DNA from: Clostridia bacterium
GTDB lineage: Bacteria > Bacillota > Clostridia > Lachnospirales > Lachnospiraceae
Length of the DNA: 64,000 bases
Assembly (NCBI GenBank): GCA_910576325.1
Contig: CAJTIM010000003.1
Coordinates: 124,001 to 188,000 of the forward strand
Direction of reading: 5' to 3'
Every line of letters begins with the position of its first letter. Position 1 is the first letter of the stretch. A model generated the notes under the pieces. It was not told the DNA's origin. It searched no databases and saw only the letters and a program-made list of their open reading frames with translations. Shown piece after piece: positions 50,002 through 58,911 of the stretch. The position numbers and the translations under genes were made by a program.

Positions 50002-50925
50002 ATGAGCAAATATGTAATTGAAACGAAAAATCTTACAAAGCAATACGGAACACAAAAAAGTGTTGCCAATCTGAACATTCATGTTCAAAAAGGGCGTATC
50101 TATGGTCTGCTTGGCAGAAATGGAGCCGGAAAGACAACGACCATGAAGATGCTGCTTGGACTTACACAGCCGACTTCCGGGGAAGTAACTATTTGGGGGA
50201 AGCCCTTACAGGCAAATGAAAAAAGGCTGTTGCCCCGTATTGGCAGTCTGATTGAATCTCCCGGCTTCTATCCTAATCTCACAGCCACCGAAAATCTGCG
50301 CATTTTTGCTACTCTGCGGGGAGTGCCGAACCGCAACGCAATTAAAAACGCACTTGATTTAGTTGGTCTGCCTTACAAAGATAAAAAGCTGTTTTCCCAA
50401 TATTCACTTGGCATGAAGCAGCGGCTGGCGATTGCCCTTGCCATTATGCACGACCCAGAGCTTTTGATTTTGGACGAACCGATTAACGGTCTTGACCCGA
50501 TTGGAATTGCAGAAGTCCGTTCCTTTATCCGTGCTCTCTGCAATGAGCGTGGAAAAACAATATTGATTTCCAGCCATATCCTTTCCGAGATTGCACTTTT
50601 GGCAGACGATATAGGCATTATCGACCACGGTACATTGCTGGAAGAAGAAAGTCTTGCAGAACTGAAAGCAAAGAGCAGCAAGCATATCCGATTTATTGTT
50701 TCTGATACGGCACAGGCGGCAAGAATTTTAGAACGTATCTTCCATGAGAGCCGGTTTACCATACAGGACGACCACAATATACAGGTGCATAATCTTGATT
50801 TACCAATAGGAAGAATTGTTACTGCTTTTGTGGAAAATGGCTTGGAAGTATCGGAAGCCCATACTTGCGAAGAAAGCCTTGAAGATTACTTCAAACGTGT
50901 AACAGGGGGTGAGGGGATTGCTTAA
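50002..50925 (+). CDS. ABC transporter ATPase (LanF/BcrA-like), second module
   Basis: A 307-residue ATPase MSKYVIETKNLTKQYGTQKS behind AAAGGAGGTTTCGCA. Walker A GRNGAGKTT, signature LGMKQRLAIALA, Walker B LLILDEPINGLDP, H-loop ILISSHILSE. Same length and close sequence to the IME ATPase at 28669. Together with the two permeases it should export lantibiotic- or bacitracin-like peptides. Confidence 0.94.
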   Translation: MSKYVIETKNLTKQYGTQKSVANLNIHVQKGRIYGLLGRNGAGKTTTMKMLLGLTQPTSGEVTIWGKPLQANEKRLLPRIGSLIESPGFYPNLTATENLRIFATLRGVPNRNAIKNALDLVGLPYKDKKLFSQYSLGMKQRLAIALAIMHDPELLILDEPINGLDPIGIAEVRSFIRALCNERGKTILISSHILSEIALLADDIGIIDHGTLLEEESLAELKAKSSKHIRFIVSDTAQAARILERIFHESRFTIQDDHNIQVHNLDLPIGRIVTAFVENGLEVSEAHTCEESLEDYFKRVTGGEGIA

Positions 50926-51706
50926 ACTTGTTATTTGTGAGTTTTCAAAACTAAAGCGGAAAAAATTTATATGGTTGGTTGTCCTTTCAGCGTTTCTGTT
51001 TCCTGTGCCGCTGACAGCAATGATGACAATGCCGCAGACAGCAGGACAATACGACAGCAAAGCAGAGATTTTCAACGATTATTTTCAGTTTGTCATGGGA
51101 TATGGGGTAGAGCTGCTTTTGCCATGCATGATTGGGGTGCTTGCAGCCATGCTCTTTTTTATGGAACGGGATAACGATACATTTAAAAACCTGCGTACTA
51201 TTCCCATCACAAGCACACAGATGATTCTGGCAAAAATAATTGTCCTGTTCTTTTTTGGAATTATTTTCAGTCTGACATCGGTTCTTATAACAATCCTGTG
51301 CGGCGGGCTGATCGCAGAAGTAAACAGCATTGTTTATCGATTATTTTTTGCGTTGGAAATGGGAATTTTTATTACAGCCGGAACGCTGCCGTTAGTCGTT
51401 CTTGTGGTTTTCTTTAGTAAGAACTATGTATTTTCTGTTTTATTATGTGTTTTTTATAGTGTCCTGAGCCTGACAGCCGAATCCTCTTTTGGTGCACTGC
51501 CCAAAGTGATGTGCTGGCTGATGCCTATTCCGCTTACAACCCTATGGAGCGCAGGAAATTTAACCGCACATGGCGCTATGGACGGTGTGGGAATGCTGGA
51601 AAATTTAATTCCGACTACATTTCAGACAATCATTATTTTAGCCGTTATCGCTTTGCTTTCCGTAATAGTGATTGATTATATGTATAAAAAGAGAGGGGAT
51701 GAATGA
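50918..51706 (+). CDS. ABC permease 1, second module (LanE-like)
   Basis: A 262-residue six-span membrane protein reading MLKLVICEFSKLKRKKFIWL. The TTG at 50918 overlaps the ATPase stop (ATTGCTTAA) with GGGGGTGAGGGGA before it; a GTG at 50909 is possible. Corresponds to the permease at 27933, including the shared TTG-CTT-AAA start. Confidence 0.85.
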   Translation: MLKLVICEFSKLKRKKFIWLVVLSAFLFPVPLTAMMTMPQTAGQYDSKAEIFNDYFQFVMGYGVELLLPCMIGVLAAMLFFMERDNDTFKNLRTIPITSTQMILAKIIVLFFFGIIFSLTSVLITILCGGLIAEVNSIVYRLFFALEMGIFITAGTLPLVVLVVFFSKNYVFSVLLCVFYSVLSLTAESSFGALPKVMCWLMPIPLTTLWSAGNLTAHGAMDGVGMLENLIPTTFQTIIILAVIALLSVIVIDYMYKKRGDE

Positions 51707-51707
51707 T

Positions 51708-52487
51708 ATGTTTCGCATGGTTAAGACCGAAATATGGAAATTAAAGCGGTATCATATGATATGGGCAGGTGTTTTCCTAATGCTGCTCTCCGTCGTATTA
51801 ACGCTTTTTTCCACAACCGCATTGGACGGAACGGTTTGGACATTTGCCTTTTTTACAGAACAGGTAATCAAAAATAATGCCACAACGATTTTCCCCATGT
51901 GCATTGCCCTCATTGCCGGATATATCATAGCAAGGGAAGGAAAAGACGATACGCTGAAAAGTATTATGACTATTCCTGTTCCTTATAGCAGCCTTTTGTG
52001 TGGGAAATTGCTTGTATGTGCGCTGCTTTCTTTGCTTTTTGGGCTGGTAAGTGCGGCATTCACGGTAATTGCCGTTTTTGTGATGGGATTTTCGGGAATG
52101 TCTGTAACATCAGTATTACAGACATTTATTCAGATTATTCTCAACTGTCTGTTTTTGTATATTGCAGTCATGCCTGTAATTGCATTCTCTGCCCGTATAC
52201 CAAACGGACATATGCTTGGAACAATTATTGCTTTTGTTTATGGCTATGGCGGTATGTTTGCCTCTGGAAATGTTACGTTAGCAAATGTTTATCCTGTTAC
52301 TGCAAGTTTAGGCTTAATCAGTTACAGAAGCTACGATCCGGCTGTACATTGGAATGTGTTAATCTGTCTGATTAGTATGATTTCCGTATTGATGATTACT
52401 GCTGTTTTCGTATTCACGGCAAAAGGAAACGTGCCAGTCAAGGCAGCAAAAAAACACAAAAAAACAATAACAAAAAAAGGTTGGTAA
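51708..52487 (+). CDS. ABC permease 2, second module (LanG-like)
   Basis: A 259-residue six-span membrane protein MFRMVKTEIWKLKRYHMIWA, start at 51708 with GAGGGG upstream, one base after the previous stop. The loop REGKDDTLKSIMTIPVPYSSLLCGKLL matches the permease at 27215. The C-terminus is very Lys-rich. Confidence 0.86.
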   Translation: MFRMVKTEIWKLKRYHMIWAGVFLMLLSVVLTLFSTTALDGTVWTFAFFTEQVIKNNATTIFPMCIALIAGYIIAREGKDDTLKSIMTIPVPYSSLLCGKLLVCALLSLLFGLVSAAFTVIAVFVMGFSGMSVTSVLQTFIQIILNCLFLYIAVMPVIAFSARIPNGHMLGTIIAFVYGYGGMFASGNVTLANVYPVTASLGLISYRSYDPAVHWNVLICLISMISVLMITAVFVFTAKGNVPVKAAKKHKKTITKKGW

Positions 52488-52502
52488 GCGGAGGATATAG
52501 GA

Positions 52503-52886
52503 ATGAAGAAAAAATTATCTATCGGGATTGCGGTAGTTGTAATAATTGTTGTAGGTTTTATTGGTTTTTGTATGTGGTTTCTTTCGGGAACTGGCAGCAC
52601 ATACTACTATTCACAGATTGATAACAGTAAAATAGAACAGACCGAATCAAAAGGAGGTGTAATTAACTTTAGTGGAAGTATGGATTACTCATACACTTTA
52701 TTTTCTTACGATGAGAATGGAAAAGGAAAAGACATTACATTCGGAACATCAAAGGAATTGAAAGAGGGAGCTTTTATCCGTTTAACGGTAATGCCGATCC
52801 GGGGTGTTCTTGAATGGAAAGAGGTGCAATATGATGAACTTCCTGCCGCTGTGCAAAGCAATTATACGGCACCAACGAATGAGTAA
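52503..52886 (+). CDS. YxeA family membrane-anchored protein
   Basis: A 127-residue protein with one N-terminal membrane helix (residues 5-25) and an outside domain (TYYYSQIDNSKIEQTESKGG, then YSYTLFSYDENGKGKDITFGTSKELKEGAFIRL) that is typical of YxeA/DUF1093. Such proteins are small beta-barrel (OB-like) domains often encoded after bacitracin/lantibiotic-type ABC transporters; role probably in peptide resistance or envelope stress. Same operon, 15 bases after permease 2. Confidence 0.88.
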   Translation: MKKKLSIGIAVVVIIVVGFIGFCMWFLSGTGSTYYYSQIDNSKIEQTESKGGVINFSGSMDYSYTLFSYDENGKGKDITFGTSKELKEGAFIRLTVMPIRGVLEWKEVQYDELPAAVQSNYTAPTNE

Positions 52887-52930
52887 GGGCGGTTATAGGT
52901 TTGGAATTAAAAAATAGAAAGGGTGATGAT

Positions 52931-53404
52931 ATGCGCTATAAGAAAATACGTTTCCATTTCCTTTCAATAAGTGTTTTGATATTTAGTTTGACACTTACAG
53001 GGTGTTCAAAAGATAAAATCTTAGATCAGTATAATAATGTTGTCCAAACAGCCGGAAATACGGCACTTACAAGCGATTTTTCGCTGAAAGGGAATCGGGC
53101 ATATGGGGAAGATTGCTATACTGGGACTTATACGGCAGATTATAAGGACTTTTCTAAAACAGAATATCTTTTTGGCGGAACTTCTATCGAGCGTGAAAAC
53201 GGCAAAGATATTTCTGTTTCCTTTGACTTGGAAATTACCGAGGGAACAGCGCAAGTGTTTTGGGTTTCTGGCAGTGATGATCCGATGATCCTGCTTGAAG
53301 CAACTGGCAGCTATTCCGAAACAATAACACTGCCGGAAGGCGGAAACTATATTGGCGTTATTGGAAACAATTTTACAGGGCATTTAGAAATGAATATAGA
53401 ATAA
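52931..53404 (+). CDS. Small lipoprotein, unknown function
   Basis: A 157-residue protein MRYKKIRFHFLSISVLIFSLTL ending its signal in LTGCS, a lipobox, so the mature protein is lipid-anchored from Cys 24. Start at 52931 behind AAAGGGTGATGAT. The outside part is beta-rich (YTGTYTADYKDFSKTEYLFGGTSI). Lies last in the second ABC operon. LanI-type immunity lipoproteins occur in this place, but similarity is not shown. Confidence 0.8.
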   Translation: MRYKKIRFHFLSISVLIFSLTLTGCSKDKILDQYNNVVQTAGNTALTSDFSLKGNRAYGEDCYTGTYTADYKDFSKTEYLFGGTSIERENGKDISVSFDLEITEGTAQVFWVSGSDDPMILLEATGSYSETITLPEGGNYIGVIGNNFTGHLEMNIE

Positions 53405-53415
53405 TAATCTGCCGC

Positions 53416-53443
53416 ACGACAGCAAAAGAAAAAAAGCTGTCGT
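53416..53443 (+). terminator. Hairpin after the lipoprotein gene
   Basis: ACGACAGC (53416-53423) pairs with GCTGTCGT (53436-53443) around an A-rich loop. No U-run follows; it probably acts with the stronger hairpin at 53474. Confidence 0.5.
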
Positions 53444-53473
53444 CAAGCAGAATCTTTTCACACGCCTATCATT

Positions 53474-53510
53474 AAACGGCGGCTTTGGAAAAATCAAAGC
53501 CACCGTTTCT
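53474..53510 (+). terminator. Terminator of the second ABC operon
   Basis: AAACGG-C-GGCTTTG pairs with CAAAGCC-A-CCGTTT (13 of 14 pairs) and is followed by TCTTTC. Lies 70 bases after the lipoprotein stop. From 53511 to 53708 I see no supported gene. Confidence 0.75.
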
Positions 53511-53708
53511 TTCATTAAAGAAGCGAGAATCTTTGCCTAAAGAGATATGGCGGCTAAAGGAGTTGCCGTCATGAAATGCAAACTGTATCAACAAAATTCA
53601 TCGGTGATTGATTTGTTAAAAAAATTTTGTCTTGTGAAATGGGATTTTCTGCCTATGAGTATAAACTATCATATCATTTAGTATGTTTTAATAACTCATA
53701 TTACCCAA

Positions 53709-53960
53709 ATGCTTGTACTTGGTTCCTGCCTCATTGACAGTTACAGCAATTTCCTTTTTCTCAATCGGGACGGTTGCCCGAAAACGAATGTGAACTATGC
53801 TACCATGTTCCGAGGACTTGCGAAGAAATACAACAAGTGCCATGAGGAAGCGTTACAGTATATCATGGGACATTCCAACATCACTATGACGCTGAACTAT
53901 TACGCACACGCAACTTTCGCTTCCGCAAAGGCTGAAATGGAAGGGCTGATTGCAGCATAG
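53709..53960 (+). pseudogene. Decayed Tn916/Tn1549-type tyrosine integrase
   Basis: An 83-residue C-terminal piece: NRDGCPKTNVNYATMFRGLAKKYNKCHEEA jumps directly to LQYIMGHSNITMTLNYYAHATFASAKAEMEGLI. The segment with the catalytic H-x-x-R box, about 25 residues, is deleted in frame; the late GHSNITMTLNYY (His and Tyr of the active site) remains. The first 300 or so residues are also gone. Thus inactive. On the plus strand, opposite to the ICE genes, so it belonged to another element. Confidence 0.88.
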
Positions 53961-53971
53961 CCGCAGACGGA

Positions 53972-53991
53972 TTTACTACTTTTTTACTACT
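53972..53991 (+). repeat. Element-end repeats after the decayed integrase
   Basis: TTTACTACTTTTTTACTACT, two copies of TTTACTACT, twelve bases after the integrase stop. Complementary to the AGTAGTAAATA pair at 48382. Marks the right end of the older element, which probably stops near 54080. Confidence 0.7.
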
Positions 53992-54163
53992 ATTGAGAGG
54001 GAAAACCTAAGAGGTTATGAGGGTATATAAGAACTTCTCCCCATATCTAAAATGCCGGGAAAGCCCGGAAATGCAGGCTATTCCGACATATAAGAATTTC
54101 TAAAGAGATAAACTAATTTTACCAATAATTTTCAAGTAATACAAATGCCTTATCTCTATAAAA

Positions 54164-54754
54164 TTAACGCCTATCTATAATTTTATCAATCAAACCAAAA
54201 TTCACTGCTTCTTGTGCCGTCATATAATTATCACGTTCCGTTGCAGCAGCAATCTCATCAATACTCTTACCTGTATTTTCTGATAATATGGTATTTAACC
54301 GCTCTTTGCTTTTTTGTATGTGGTCAGATGTAATTTTTATATCGGTTGCCTGCCCTTGAATCCCATTTCCATGAATAGCAGGCTGATGTATCATAATTTC
54401 CGCATTAGGCAGGGCAAGACGCTTTCCTTTTGCACCGCCCGCCAATAAAAACGCTCCAAAACTGGCTGCAAGACCTACACATATTGTCGAAACGTCACAT
54501 TTGACATATTGCATTGTGTCATAAATAGCAAACCCTGCCGAAACGGAACCGCCTGGGCTGTTAATATATAACTGAATGTCTTTTTCCGGGTCTTGTGATT
54601 CTAAAAATAGCATCTGTGCAATAATCAAGCTTGCTGAGACATCACTTACTTCTTCTCCTAAAAAAATAATTCTGTCGGACAATAATCTCGAAAAGATATC
54701 ATAGCTGCGTTCTCCCCGGCTTGTCTGTTCAATAACATATGGAATTGTACTCAT
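54164..54754 (-). CDS. clpP: ClpP-type serine protease
   Basis: A 196-residue ATP-dependent protease subunit of normal length. Start [19 protein letters not shown] at 54754 behind AGGAGG; a longer frame is the AraC gene's end. The oxyanion GGSVSAG, catalytic Ser in [12 protein letters not shown] (the usual Met is Phe/Leu), catalytic His in EIMIHQP and Asp in the later [13 protein letters not shown] are present. A second, horizontally acquired ClpP is likely: it is low-GC, joined by ATGA overlap to an AraC gene, and next to element remnants, not beside clpX or tig. Confidence 0.92.
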   Translation of the reverse strand: MSTIPYVIEQTSRGERSYDIFSRLLSDRIIFLGEEVSDVSASLIIAQMLFLESQDPEKDIQLYINSPGGSVSAGFAIYDTMQYVKCDVSTICVGLAASFGAFLLAGGAKGKRLALPNAEIMIHQPAIHGNGIQGQATDIKITSDHIQKSKERLNTILSENTGKSIDEIAAATERDNYMTAQEAVNFGLIDKIIDRR

Positions 54755-55167
54755 GCTGCTAATCTGCCTCCTGCTAAATAGCACATAAATGAGCATCCTT
54801 TAAGCGAACTCATTATGCATATCTTCGATTGTTTCGGATAGAACACGCCATTTTTCCGATAAATGTTTGGCGTACATTCATATAATTGTTTAAAAGCCAA
54901 TGTGAAAGCCTGCTGTGAATCATAATGTGCTTCATAAGCAATTTCAACAATGGGCTGCTCTGTTTCCACAAGTTTTTGAGCTGCCAAAGTCAATCTGCGT
55001 CCTTGTATATATTTATAAACCGTACATTTTGTTTCTTCCGTAAATATTCTGGCTATATAAAATTTTGAATAATTCAATGCATTTGCTATTTTATCAAGGG
55101 GCAAATCCTCATTAATGTGTGTTTCTATATAGTCTGCTATCTTTTCTACAATCGTACTATTGTTCAT
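54751..55167 (-). CDS. AraC family transcriptional regulator (short)
   Basis: A 138-residue protein that is nearly all DNA-binding domain: [36 protein letters not shown] and [33 protein letters not shown] are the two helix-turn-helix units. No ligand domain. Resembles MarA/SoxS-like single-domain regulators. Its stop overlaps the clpP start (ATGA), so it is in one operon with clpP. The tail with Cys residues is unusual. Confidence 0.9.
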   Translation of the reverse strand: MNNSTIVEKIADYIETHINEDLPLDKIANALNYSKFYIARIFTEETKCTVYKYIQGRRLTLAAQKLVETEQPIVEIAYEAHYDSQQAFTLAFKQLYECTPNIYRKNGVFYPKQSKICIMSSLKGCSFMCYLAGGRLAA

Positions 55168-55643
55168 ATATGATGCTCCTTTCCTTATCTAATATAGCAT
55201 AACTTTCTAAAATTATCTTAATAGAAATTGCCCTGATTTGAAACCGGAATAGCGGCAGAATATCACTCATTTGTTGCCACCTTTGCCATCAAATGCCGAC
55301 AAAGGCGGGGTCGGGGTGGCAGTATGCCCTTCTTCGGAACACCTCAAGGCGGCACGGAGACCATTAACATTCAACTTTGTTGATGTTATCTGAAAAACTT
55401 TTACTGAGCAATATCGGAGTCCGCATTTTCCATAATACCAAAAAGTTACAAAATAATTTTTTGCATCGCTTGAAATTCTGTTTCAAGTGATTTAATAGCT
55501 TCTGCGTTATATTTTGAATAACAAAACATTTTATCTGCCGTAAGCCTTTAGCAACCGCTCAAGTCTTTTCCAACAGACGTTACTGATCCGAGACTAACCT
55601 TCTATAAATAAACTGTAGTATCTCTTTTGTTAAAATATTTCGT
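55168..55643. other. Non-coding stretch upstream of the AraC gene
   Basis: 476 bases with no supported gene. It contains a GC-richer island (55255-55375) unlike its AT-rich surroundings, with short frames such as one reading GGVGVAVCPSSEHLKAARRP, which may be a scrap of an older gene or element, but I cannot assign it. Confidence 0.5.
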
Positions 55644-56015
55644 TTATCCGGCGGCACTTAATAACATTATTATTATTGTAATAATAACTATGGTAATTAA
55701 AATTATTTTAATAATATTCCACATGTGCCGGTTTCTTAGTGTTCTTTCTGAGAGCTGAAAATTTATTCGTGATAGCTGTTCTGCGATTTCATTTTTATCA
55801 CTCACATATTCTTTCGCCTCCATGTCTTTTCCCAAAAGTATACTTACAGGTGTTTCCAATATTTCGGATAAGCTTATTAAAAGATCAGCGTCTGGTACAG
55901 ATAAGCCTTTTTCCCATTTGGATATTGTTTGACGGACAACATTCAATTTTACAGCAAGTTCTTCTTGAGAGAGTCCTTTTTCCTTACGGATCTTTTTAAT
56001 ATTTTCATTAAACAT
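55644..56015 (-). CDS. XRE-type repressor with C-terminal membrane segment
   Basis: A 123-residue protein: helix-turn-helix LSQEELAVKLNVVRQTISKWEKGLSVPD at residues 15-45, a linker, and a C-terminal membrane helix of about 22 residues (IIKIILITIVIITIIIMLLS). Start behind GAAGGAGGCAAGCATATC. Membrane-tethered XRE proteins are common in Firmicutes, often controlling neighbouring transport or stress genes; target unknown. Confidence 0.88.
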   Translation of the reverse strand: MFNENIKKIRKEKGLSQEELAVKLNVVRQTISKWEKGLSVPDADLLISLSEILETPVSILLGKDMEAKEYVSDKNEIAEQLSRINFQLSERTLRNRHMWNIIKIILITIVIITIIIMLLSAAG

Positions 56016-56131
56016 GATATGCTTGCCTCCTTCTGTTCCAATTATAAAATAATTATAACCGTTGCAGCAAGCAACACAAGTTTACATTTCAGTTTTTTTA
56101 ATACCCTGGCAAATAAAACAGCATTGCTTTT

Positions 56132-56488
56132 TCAAAACATCCACTTAGCTCCCACCCCTCCCACATCCAATGACTGAACCAAAATGCATAAGAACTGTGT
56201 GGTCCGCGGTCTTTGCGGCAGCGGCCTGTAAGCGAGGCATTCCAGCAAAGGGCGGTTTTCTCTCCATATAACGCCGCACGCCGTCCGTATGTTTCGCTCT
56301 ACTGCCTTCCAGTTTGTACCATACTGCTTCGCCACCTCCGGGTAAAGACATTTTGTCACCAGCAGAAGTCTGTCCGGCTGCTCCCGGCACAGTGCAATCG
56401 CGCTGGCCATATGAAAGAAACCGGTGTAATTCGCAGTCACACCCAGGCTGTACAGGAGATCGTATATCTCAGAAAATTCGTTTTGCAT
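56132..56488 (-). CDS. Spo0A C-terminal-like DNA-binding protein
   Basis: A 118-residue protein resembling the Spo0A effector domain: IYDLLYSLGVTANYTGFFHMASAIALC, then LYPEVAKQYGTNWKAVERNIRTACGVIW (recognition helix region, cf. VYPxIAxxY...VERxIRxAIE in Spo0A). No receiver domain, so it is not a full Spo0A. GGAGG lies nine bases before the ATG, within the end of the XRE gene upstream. Probably a small regulator from the sporulation family. Confidence 0.85.
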   Translation of the reverse strand: MQNEFSEIYDLLYSLGVTANYTGFFHMASAIALCREQPDRLLLVTKCLYPEVAKQYGTNWKAVERNIRTACGVIWRENRPLLECLAYRPLPQRPRTTQFLCILVQSLDVGGVGAKWMF

Positions 56489-57029
56489 CTATATGAACCT
56501 CCATCCCTGCCCTGATTCTGGCCCTGCGGATCAGATGAAAAACCTCCGCCTCAGACATAGACATTGCACCCAGTTCCACCAAAGATATTCCAAATGCATC
56601 TGCAATGCTAAACAGCTTGTCCGTTGTAACATTCGCACATCGATGCTCAATATCCCGCAGACGGGCAATACTCACGTTTGACATTTGTGCCAGCTCCTTC
56701 TGTGTCAGTCTTTCCGTTTTTCGAAGCTGAACAATGTTCTCGCATATTTGAAGCGGCCCGTTGATACAATGCTGAAAGCGGAATGACCCGCGGATTTCTG
56801 AAAGAATCTCTTTGTCTGTCATTGAAAAAATCCCCAAGATCCGGGAATCGACCTGGAATGCTCTTGCTAAGCATATAAGTGTATCTATGGTTGTATTTTG
56901 GCATCCATACTCAATGTCCTGCAGACGGCTGACGCTGATGTTTGAGCGAAATGCTACTTGTTCCTGGGTCAATCCCTGGGCTTTACGCAGCCGTACAATA
57001 TTTCTTCCAATTTCATCCAAATGCGGCAT
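56469..57029 (-). CDS. Double XRE helix-turn-helix regulator
   Basis: A 186-residue protein with two tandem XRE domains: IVRLRKAQGLTQEQVAFRSNISVSRLQDIE (residues 10-40) and IVQLRKTERLTQKELAQMSNVSIARLRDIE (residues 98-128), each followed by a similar helical section. An internal duplication is obvious. Start at 57029 rather than 57035 because GGAGGG is too near the earlier ATG. Overlaps the Spo0A-like gene by 20 bases, so the two are likely co-translated and may act together. Confidence 0.88.
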   Translation of the reverse strand: MPHLDEIGRNIVRLRKAQGLTQEQVAFRSNISVSRLQDIEYGCQNTTIDTLICLARAFQVDSRILGIFSMTDKEILSEIRGSFRFQHCINGPLQICENIVQLRKTERLTQKELAQMSNVSIARLRDIEHRCANVTTDKLFSIADAFGISLVELGAMSMSEAEVFHLIRRARIRAGMEVHIDAKRIF

Positions 57030-57140
57030 AATCATCCCTCCCTATTTTAGCATAGGAAAGAATTTCCAGCAGGTCTACCCGATATATTAGCGATTTGGAA
57101 TCTCACTGAAAAAATAGAGTATAGCCTTTTGTACACGGAA

Positions 57141-58496
57141 CTACAGATTTTTCCACACAACTGCTATCATTGTGAAATAACATGCCAGCCCGCCCACGAT
57201 ATTGGTAACAGGCTCGGCGGCCAGAACGCCGTAGATGCCAAGCCCCCACAGATGCGGAAGGAGCAGGATCAGGGGAACGCCCAGAATCGCTTTCCGAAAC
57301 AGGGAGAAAAATACCGCCTGTTTTGCTTTCCCAAGGCTTACAAATACGGTCTGCCCTACATACTGGAAAGCCATGAAGATAAACAGGGCAAAATGCCATC
57401 GCATAGACACAATGGCTACCTCAAGAAGCTCCGCCTCTCCGTTAAACAGCCTCACAACCGTCTGAGGGAACAGCATAAGGACCCCCCATACAACAGCTGC
57501 GTATATTAATGTTACACGGCGGATAAAGCGGATTCCCTCCTTTACTCTGCCGCTCTCTCCTGCTCCGTAGTTGTAGCCAAGAACGGGCTGCGCGCCCTGG
57601 GTAAAGCCCTGCATGGGCATCTGGACTACCTCCCGGACGGAATAAATAATAGTCATTGCACCCACATAGAGATCTCCCCCATAGAATTGAAGGGATGCAT
57701 TGCAGAAAATCTGAACCAGGCTGTTCGTAACCGACATGGTAAAGCCGGACAGCCCCAAAGCCAGAATCTGCTTTACCAAATCAGCTTTCAGACGCAGGGT
57801 AGACAGGCGCAGGCGGAGAATGGCTTTTTTGCCGCTCAGAAATATTAAAACCCAGAGTGCGGATATAAGCTGAGAAAGAATCGTGGCAGCCGCAGCTCCC
57901 TGTACACCCATATTCAGACGGAAGATAAATATGGGGTCTAAGATAAGATTTAGGAATGCTCCTATGACTACGGTGAGCATCCCGGTTTTTGCAAAGCCCT
58001 GGGATTCGATAAAGGGGTTCATGCCAAGTCCCAGCATAACAAAAAGATTGCCGGCAAGGTAGATATCCATGTAAGCGTTGGCATAGGGGATTGTCTCATC
58101 ACTGGCTCCGAAAAGGTACAAAAGGGGCGTCTTTAAAAAATAGCCTGCGGCTGTCAGCAGGACGCCGAAAAGGACCAGCAGAGTCAGAGAATTGCCCATG
58201 ATCTGCTCGGCCTTTTTTTCGTTTCCTCTTCCACGCTCAATGGAGCATAAGGGCGCGCCGCCGCTTCCGCAGAGATTGGCAAAAGCGTTGATAATGGTGA
58301 TTATGGGAAATGCCACGCCCACGCCGGTTAGGGCCAGACGGCCGTCCCCCGGCATGTGGCCTAAGTACATGCGGTCCACGATGTTATAGAGAACATTTAC
58401 AAGCTGAGCCAGGATCATCGGCAGGGACAGGCGCACAATGCCTGCGGCTGTAGAGCCTTTTGTGAAGTCGTGTTTTTCCGCAGTGTTATTTGACAT
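57141..58496 (-). CDS. MATE family efflux transporter
   Basis: A 451-residue, 12-span Na+/H+-driven multidrug exporter. Typical MATE features: GSTAAGIVRLSLPMILAQLVNVLYNIVDRMYLGHM at the N-terminus, the mid-protein LQFYGGD...VGAMTIIYSVREVVQMPMQGFTQGAQPVLGYNYGAG (residues 267-310). MepA-like subfamily by eye. GGAGGTTGTCTT before the ATG. Its own terminator-like hairpin is not evident downstream. Confidence 0.94.
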   Translation of the reverse strand: MSNNTAEKHDFTKGSTAAGIVRLSLPMILAQLVNVLYNIVDRMYLGHMPGDGRLALTGVGVAFPIITIINAFANLCGSGGAPLCSIERGRGNEKKAEQIMGNSLTLLVLFGVLLTAAGYFLKTPLLYLFGASDETIPYANAYMDIYLAGNLFVMLGLGMNPFIESQGFAKTGMLTVVIGAFLNLILDPIFIFRLNMGVQGAAAATILSQLISALWVLIFLSGKKAILRLRLSTLRLKADLVKQILALGLSGFTMSVTNSLVQIFCNASLQFYGGDLYVGAMTIIYSVREVVQMPMQGFTQGAQPVLGYNYGAGESGRVKEGIRFIRRVTLIYAAVVWGVLMLFPQTVVRLFNGEAELLEVAIVSMRWHFALFIFMAFQYVGQTVFVSLGKAKQAVFFSLFRKAILGVPLILLLPHLWGLGIYGVLAAEPVTNIVGGLACYFTMIAVVWKNL

Positions 58497-58911
58497 AAGA
58501 CAACCTCCCGTGTGCCGCTGATACCGAAATCTATTTTTTACGGCTGTGACGTATTATCTTATTATATTACAAAGCATGGAAATCGGGAAGTTTTTTCTGT
58601 TGCTCTATTTTGCCTGCTCTATTAACGGCTGTGGGAAATTGAGAGAATGAATGTGAAAATTTATAGAATAACCGGGAAAGGGCCGCTGCAAAAATGCCTG
58701 CCCCTTCCCGGTTGTTTTCAAACCGCGTCCGAAAAGCTTTCTGTCTTTATCATATCGGCGGTTCTGTGTATTTCTGTATTTCTCCTAAGTTTTTTCTGTC
58801 TAAAAGCATCTGATGGATGCATTTTTAAGTTTTGCCATAGCCTCCAATCGGATGGCCGTATAGGGGTTTATTCTTTCGGTGTGCTGTCCAATGTCCATGC
58901 CGGGCAGCAGA
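58497..58911. other. Non-coding stretch with a bidirectional terminator
   Basis: No supported gene. A stem AACCGGGAAAGGG/CCCCTTCCCGGTT (58669-58713) followed by GTTTT on the plus strand serves as a terminator, probably for the cyclase gene on the minus strand as well. Confidence 0.6.

Noticed and set aside
53571..53681. A 36-codon frame starting MKCKLYQQNSS before the integrase scrap
   Set aside because: It has a fair GGAG upstream but no likeness to an excisionase and lies in decayed sequence; not supported as a gene.
55255..55375. GC-rich island as a possible transposase remnant
   Set aside because: Short frames read nothing I can match to a transposase; left as unassigned.
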